Below, piece after piece: positions 13,297-15,783 of a DNA stretch of 15,783 nucleotides. The stretch covers positions 1 to 15,783 of the forward strand of contig JAVKFY010000006.1 in the NCBI GenBank assembly GCA_040223615.1. Direction: 5' to 3'. Source of the DNA: JAVKFY01 sp040223615 (GTDB lineage: Bacteria > Pseudomonadota > Alphaproteobacteria > GCA-2731375). Below the pieces are notes generated by a model that saw nothing but the letters and a program-made list of their open reading frames with translations, searched no databases and was not told where the DNA came from. Both the position numbers and the translations under genes were made by a program. Each line of letters starts with the position of its first letter. Position 1 is the first letter of the stretch.

Positions 13297-13718
13297 CTGA
13301 TGCCGTTGGCGCGTTGCACGGCACGGACGTAAGCGATGATGTCGGCGATCTCCGCCTCGCTCACCTGCGGCTGTGCCGGCATGTTGCCGAACTTCCAGTG
13401 GTGCTGACGTACGCCACGCTGCACGGCCATCACGAACGACATGTCGCCGTGATGGCCGGGCTCGTAGACGCGGTGGATCAGCGGCGGCCCGGCATCCGTG
13501 CCGCCGGCGTTGGGGCCGTGGCAGACGGCGCAGTTGGCCGCGAAGGCCTCCTGGCCGCTTGCCTGCGCGTCGTTCAGCGTGGGCATCGTCACCGCGACCG
13601 TCTCGTCCGGCTGGCGGAATTGCGACCACCAGATCCAGCCGCCGCCGGCGACAAGGACCACGGCAGCGACCGCGGCCCATTGCCAGCCGGCGTTGCGCGC
13701 CTGCTTCTTGTTCGCCAT
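13293..13718 (-). CDS. Membrane-anchored monohaem cytochrome c
   Basis: A 141-residue protein with an N-terminal uncleaved signal anchor (about residues 12-31, hydrophobic and ending in tryptophans) and a periplasmic class I cytochrome c domain. The haem-binding motif is CAVCH (63-67) within EAFAANCAVCHGPNAGG, and Met113 in FGNMPAQP is the likely sixth ligand. ADIIAYVRAVQ is the typical C-terminal helix. AGGAG sits five bases before ATG 13718. It lies 31 bp after copB on the same strand, so it is probably part of the copper operon and may shuttle electrons in the periplasm in connection with copper oxidation (inference). A cytochrome is not a core copAB component. Confidence 0.92.
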   Translation of the reverse strand: MANKKQARNAGWQWAAVAAVVLVAGGGWIWWSQFRQPDETVAVTMPTLNDAQASGQEAFAANCAVCHGPNAGGTDAGPPLIHRVYEPGHHGDMSFVMAVQRGVRQHHWKFGNMPAQPQVSEAEIADIIAYVRAVQRANGIR

Positions 13719-13749
13719 TGGCGCTCCTTTCTTGCTCCTGCTCATCGGA

Positions 13750-14472
13750 TCAGAACAGCAACTTGGCCCCAAGCACGAAGTAGACCTCCTCGGCCGGCTC
13801 GCCGTCGTCGCGGGCGAGGTCGGCCGTTTCACCGTACTTCTGTTCGTAGTGCACGCCGACATAGGGCGAGAAGGCCCGGTCGATCAGGTCGTAGCTCAGC
13901 CGCAGGCCGATCTCGGAACTGACCAGCCCGGCAGCGACACCGACCGCCTTGTCGTCGCTGGCGGCGACGTCGATCTCGACGCTGGGCGTCAGGATCAGCC
14001 GGTTGGTGATCAGCAGCTCGTAGTCGACATCGATGCGGGCCGACACGTCGCCTTTCTCGGAGACGAACAGATCGAGATCGACCTCGAACCACTGCGGCGC
14101 CAGGCCTTGCAGGCCAAGCACGCCGTAGACCCGGTCAGGTCCGTGCGGCGTGTCGAACCGCACCCCGACCTTGGCGTCGAAGAAGTCGGAGACCAGGTAC
14201 TGGACGAGGAGTTGGTTCTCCAGCGTCTCAAACACGCTCTCGTCACGGTCGTACTCGCCTTCGCTCTGCAGCCGGAACTTCCATTCGTCGCGGCCGATGA
14301 TGGCATCGCCGTCCCAGGCCAGCAGGTCGTTGTCGTTACTGGCGCGGTATTCGAGTTGCTCCACGACGATGCCGTAGATCAGCGGCGAAGCCTCCTGTGC
14401 CATGGCCGGAATCGCGGCGACGGCAAGGACGGCGGCCCCGGCGAGGGACCGCCAGTGGATACGATATGTCAT
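13750..14472 (-). CDS. copB: Copper resistance protein B, outer membrane beta-barrel
   Basis: A 240-residue CopB/PcoB homologue. A Sec signal peptide covers residues 1-25, with cleavage likely after AMA. The mature part has CopB features: PLIYGIVVEQLEYR, DGDAIIGRDEWKFRLQSEGE, and alternating beta-strands ending in YFVLGAKLLF, with a C-terminal Phe as expected for BAM-inserted barrels. Many CopB proteins carry a Met/His-rich N-terminal stretch; here the mature N-terminus is short and lacks it. It is encoded four bases after copA. Function in the family is outer-membrane copper sequestration or export, working with CopA. Confidence 0.93.
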   Translation of the reverse strand: MTYRIHWRSLAGAAVLAVAAIPAMAQEASPLIYGIVVEQLEYRASNDNDLLAWDGDAIIGRDEWKFRLQSEGEYDRDESVFETLENQLLVQYLVSDFFDAKVGVRFDTPHGPDRVYGVLGLQGLAPQWFEVDLDLFVSEKGDVSARIDVDYELLITNRLILTPSVEIDVAASDDKAVGVAAGLVSSEIGLRLSYDLIDRAFSPYVGVHYEQKYGETADLARDDGEPAEEVYFVLGAKLLF

Positions 14473-14476
14473 CGGC

Positions 14477-15783
14477 CTAGCCCTCGTCCGCGGTCGCCGG
14501 CGCGGCGGCGCTCTGCGGGCCGCCTTCGACGATCACCTTGCGGAACATGCCGCTGGCGGCGTGATAGGACAGGTGGCAGTGGAACGCCCACTGGCCCGGC
14601 GCGTCGACCTCGGTGTCCATGTAGACGGTGGTGCCAGGCGAGACGCTGACCACGTGCTTGACCGGGTTCCACTTGCCGGCGCCGACGTCGAGGATCGACC
14701 ACATGCCGTGCAGGTGCATCGGGTGCGTCATCATCGTCTCATTGACGAACTTGAAGCGCACCCGCTCGCCATACTGCAGCCGGATCGGATCGGCGTCCTC
14801 GTACTTCACGCCGTTGATCGACCAGATGTAGCGTTCCATGTTGCCGGTCAGGCGCAGTTCGATCTCGCGGCCGGCCTCGCGGTGCTCGTAAAGCGGCTTT
14901 TGCGCCTTCAGGTCGGCGTAGGACAGGAACTTGCCGCCATCCGCCGCCACCGGAGCCAGCCCGCTGCCGGCGGCGTAGAACGGATCGCCGTCGTCGCCCA
15001 TGGCGCCGTGGCCCATGGCGGCGTGATCCATCTTGCCGTCGGCCATCGCCTTGTTGTCGGCGCCATGCCCCATTGCCGCATGGTCCATCGGCTTGCTCCC
15101 GCCATCCTTGGCCATGGCGCCATGGTCCATCGAGCCGTGGTCCATGCCTTCGTGCGCCATGCCCATGTCGGCCATGGTCAGTAGCGGCTTGCCATGCATG
15201 TCCGGCACCTCGGCCGTCATGCCCTCGCGCGGCGCCAACGTGGCGCGGGCGTAGCCGGAGCGGCCCATGGAGGCGGCGAAGATGGTGTAGGCCTGGTCCT
15301 CGGTCGGACGCACGATCACGTCGTAGGTCTCGGCCACGGCGATGCGGAACTCGCTGACCTTCACCGGCTGCACGTTGTTGCCGTCGGCCTGCACCACCAG
15401 CATCTCCAGGCCGGGAATGCGGATGTCGAAGTAGGTCATCGCCGAGGAGTTGATGAAGCGCAGGCGGACCCGCTCGCCCTTCTCGAACAGGCCGGTCCAG
15501 TTCTGCGCCGGGCCCTTGCCGTTGATCAGCGCGGTGAAGCCGTGCACGTCCTCGATGTCGGTCGGCATCATCCGCATCTCGCCCCAGTCGCCGCGCTCGG
15601 CCAAGGTCGCGGCCAGGCCCTTCGACGACAGGTCGGCGAAGAAGTCGGCTGCCGTGCGCTGCTTGCGGTTGTAGTAGTCCGGCATCAGCTTGAGGTTGCG
15701 CATCACGCGGTGGGCGTCGTGCGGGTGCGCGTCGGTGAGTTGCACCACGTACTCGCGGTCGTAGCGGTACGGCTCACGCCCCT
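14477..15783 (-). CDS. copA: Copper resistance multicopper oxidase CopA, C-terminal part (cut by window edge)
   Basis: The visible 435 codons run in from the right edge; the N-terminal part, with the Tat signal and the first HxH copper ligands, lies outside. The visible part begins REPYRYDREYVVQLTD and continues with YYNRKQRTAADFFADL, then DVHGFTALINGKGP and the second cupredoxin domain. Near the end HPMHLHG (14725-14705) and HCHLSYHAASGM (14581-14546) provide type 1, 2 and 3 copper ligands, with the axial Met, so the active site looks intact. A Met/His-rich insert lies between domains. CopA oxidises periplasmic Cu(I) and binds copper. It leads the copA-copB-cytochrome c operon; its promoter is out of view. 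Confidence 0.95.
   Translation of the reverse strand, partial: GREPYRYDREYVVQLTDAHPHDAHRVMRNLKLMPDYYNRKQRTAADFFADLSSKGLAATLAERGDWGEMRMMPTDIEDVHGFTALINGKGPAQNWTGLFEKGERVRLRFINSSAMTYFDIRIPGLEMLVVQADGNNVQPVKVSEFRIAVAETYDVIVRPTEDQAYTIFAASMGRSGYARATLAPREGMTAEVPDMHGKPLLTMADMGMAHEGMDHGSMDHGAMAKDGGSKPMDHAAMGHGADNKAMADGKMDHAAMGHGAMGDDGDPFYAAGSGLAPVAADGGKFLSYADLKAQKPLYEHREAGREIELRLTGNMERYIWSINGVKYEDADPIRLQYGERVRFKFVNETMMTHPMHLHGMWSILDVGAGKWNPVKHVVSVSPGTTVYMDTEVDAPGQWAFHCHLSYHAASGMFRKVIVEGGPQSAAAPATADEG
14999..15175 (-). repeat. Met/His-rich copper-binding repeats inside copA
   Basis: About 59 residues made of degenerate MDHG-type units, including MDHGSM, MDHGAM and two copies of MDHAAMGHGA (15088-15059 and 15031-15002). 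The two copies use different synonymous codons, so they are not a recent duplication. Such stretches in CopA/PcoA proteins bind several copper ions in the periplasm. Confidence 0.85.

Noticed and set aside
15746..15748. GTG as the start of CopA
   Set aside because: The frame stays open to the window edge and encodes the conserved REPYRYDREYVV segment upstream, so the gene is cut by the window rather than starting here.

Overview
The window is GC-rich proteobacterial DNA. Evidence for this: GGAG-type ribosome binding sites, a tRNA with genomically encoded CCA, a plasmid/chromosome-type copAB copper operon, and families common in Proteobacteria (host-attachment protein, MarC, DUF1330, paired PaaI thioesterases). 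A gamma- or alphaproteobacterium fits; the genus cannot be settled by eye. Gene packing is very tight after position 1144, mostly as small enzyme-plus-regulator cassettes.

Left end (1-968): the outer end of an IS3-family insertion sequence (transposase OrfA N-terminus and terminal TGACCTGC-type end at 141) abuts a short reading frame whose stop codon is supplied by the IS. A comparatively AT-rich stretch follows, then about 600 bp with no recognisable gene, up to the 3' end of a tRNA-Phe gene (969-1044, minus strand). This looks like the edge of an acquired segment at a tRNA gene.

Metabolic middle (1144-10671): two tandem hotdog thioesterases; a GntR/FCD regulator divergent from a three-gene operon (PLP aminotransferase-like protein, M19 dipeptidase-like protein, crotonase) with a palindromic operator between them; an MmyB-type XRE regulator divergent from a SAM methyltransferase and an LLM flavin-dependent oxidoreductase, again with a palindrome over the promoters; then a minus-strand operon of SDR dehydrogenase, two tandem DUF1330 proteins and a PfpI/DJ-1 protein. 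The ribosome binding site of the PfpI gene lies inside a strong hairpin.

Right part (10768-15783): a host-attachment-family protein, a convergent MarC-family membrane protein that appears to start at CTG, a VOC-ArsR-SRPBCC overlapping operon with a palindrome inside its promoter spacer, and a minus-strand copper resistance operon copA (cut by the window edge)-copB-cytochrome c.

The most promising unit for new biology is the GntR-controlled cassette at 2124-5710. Its PLP enzyme lacks two residues that normally contact the cofactor, its M19 protein lacks two usual metal ligands, and its crotonase keeps only one of the two catalytic glutamates. The substrate is not evident.
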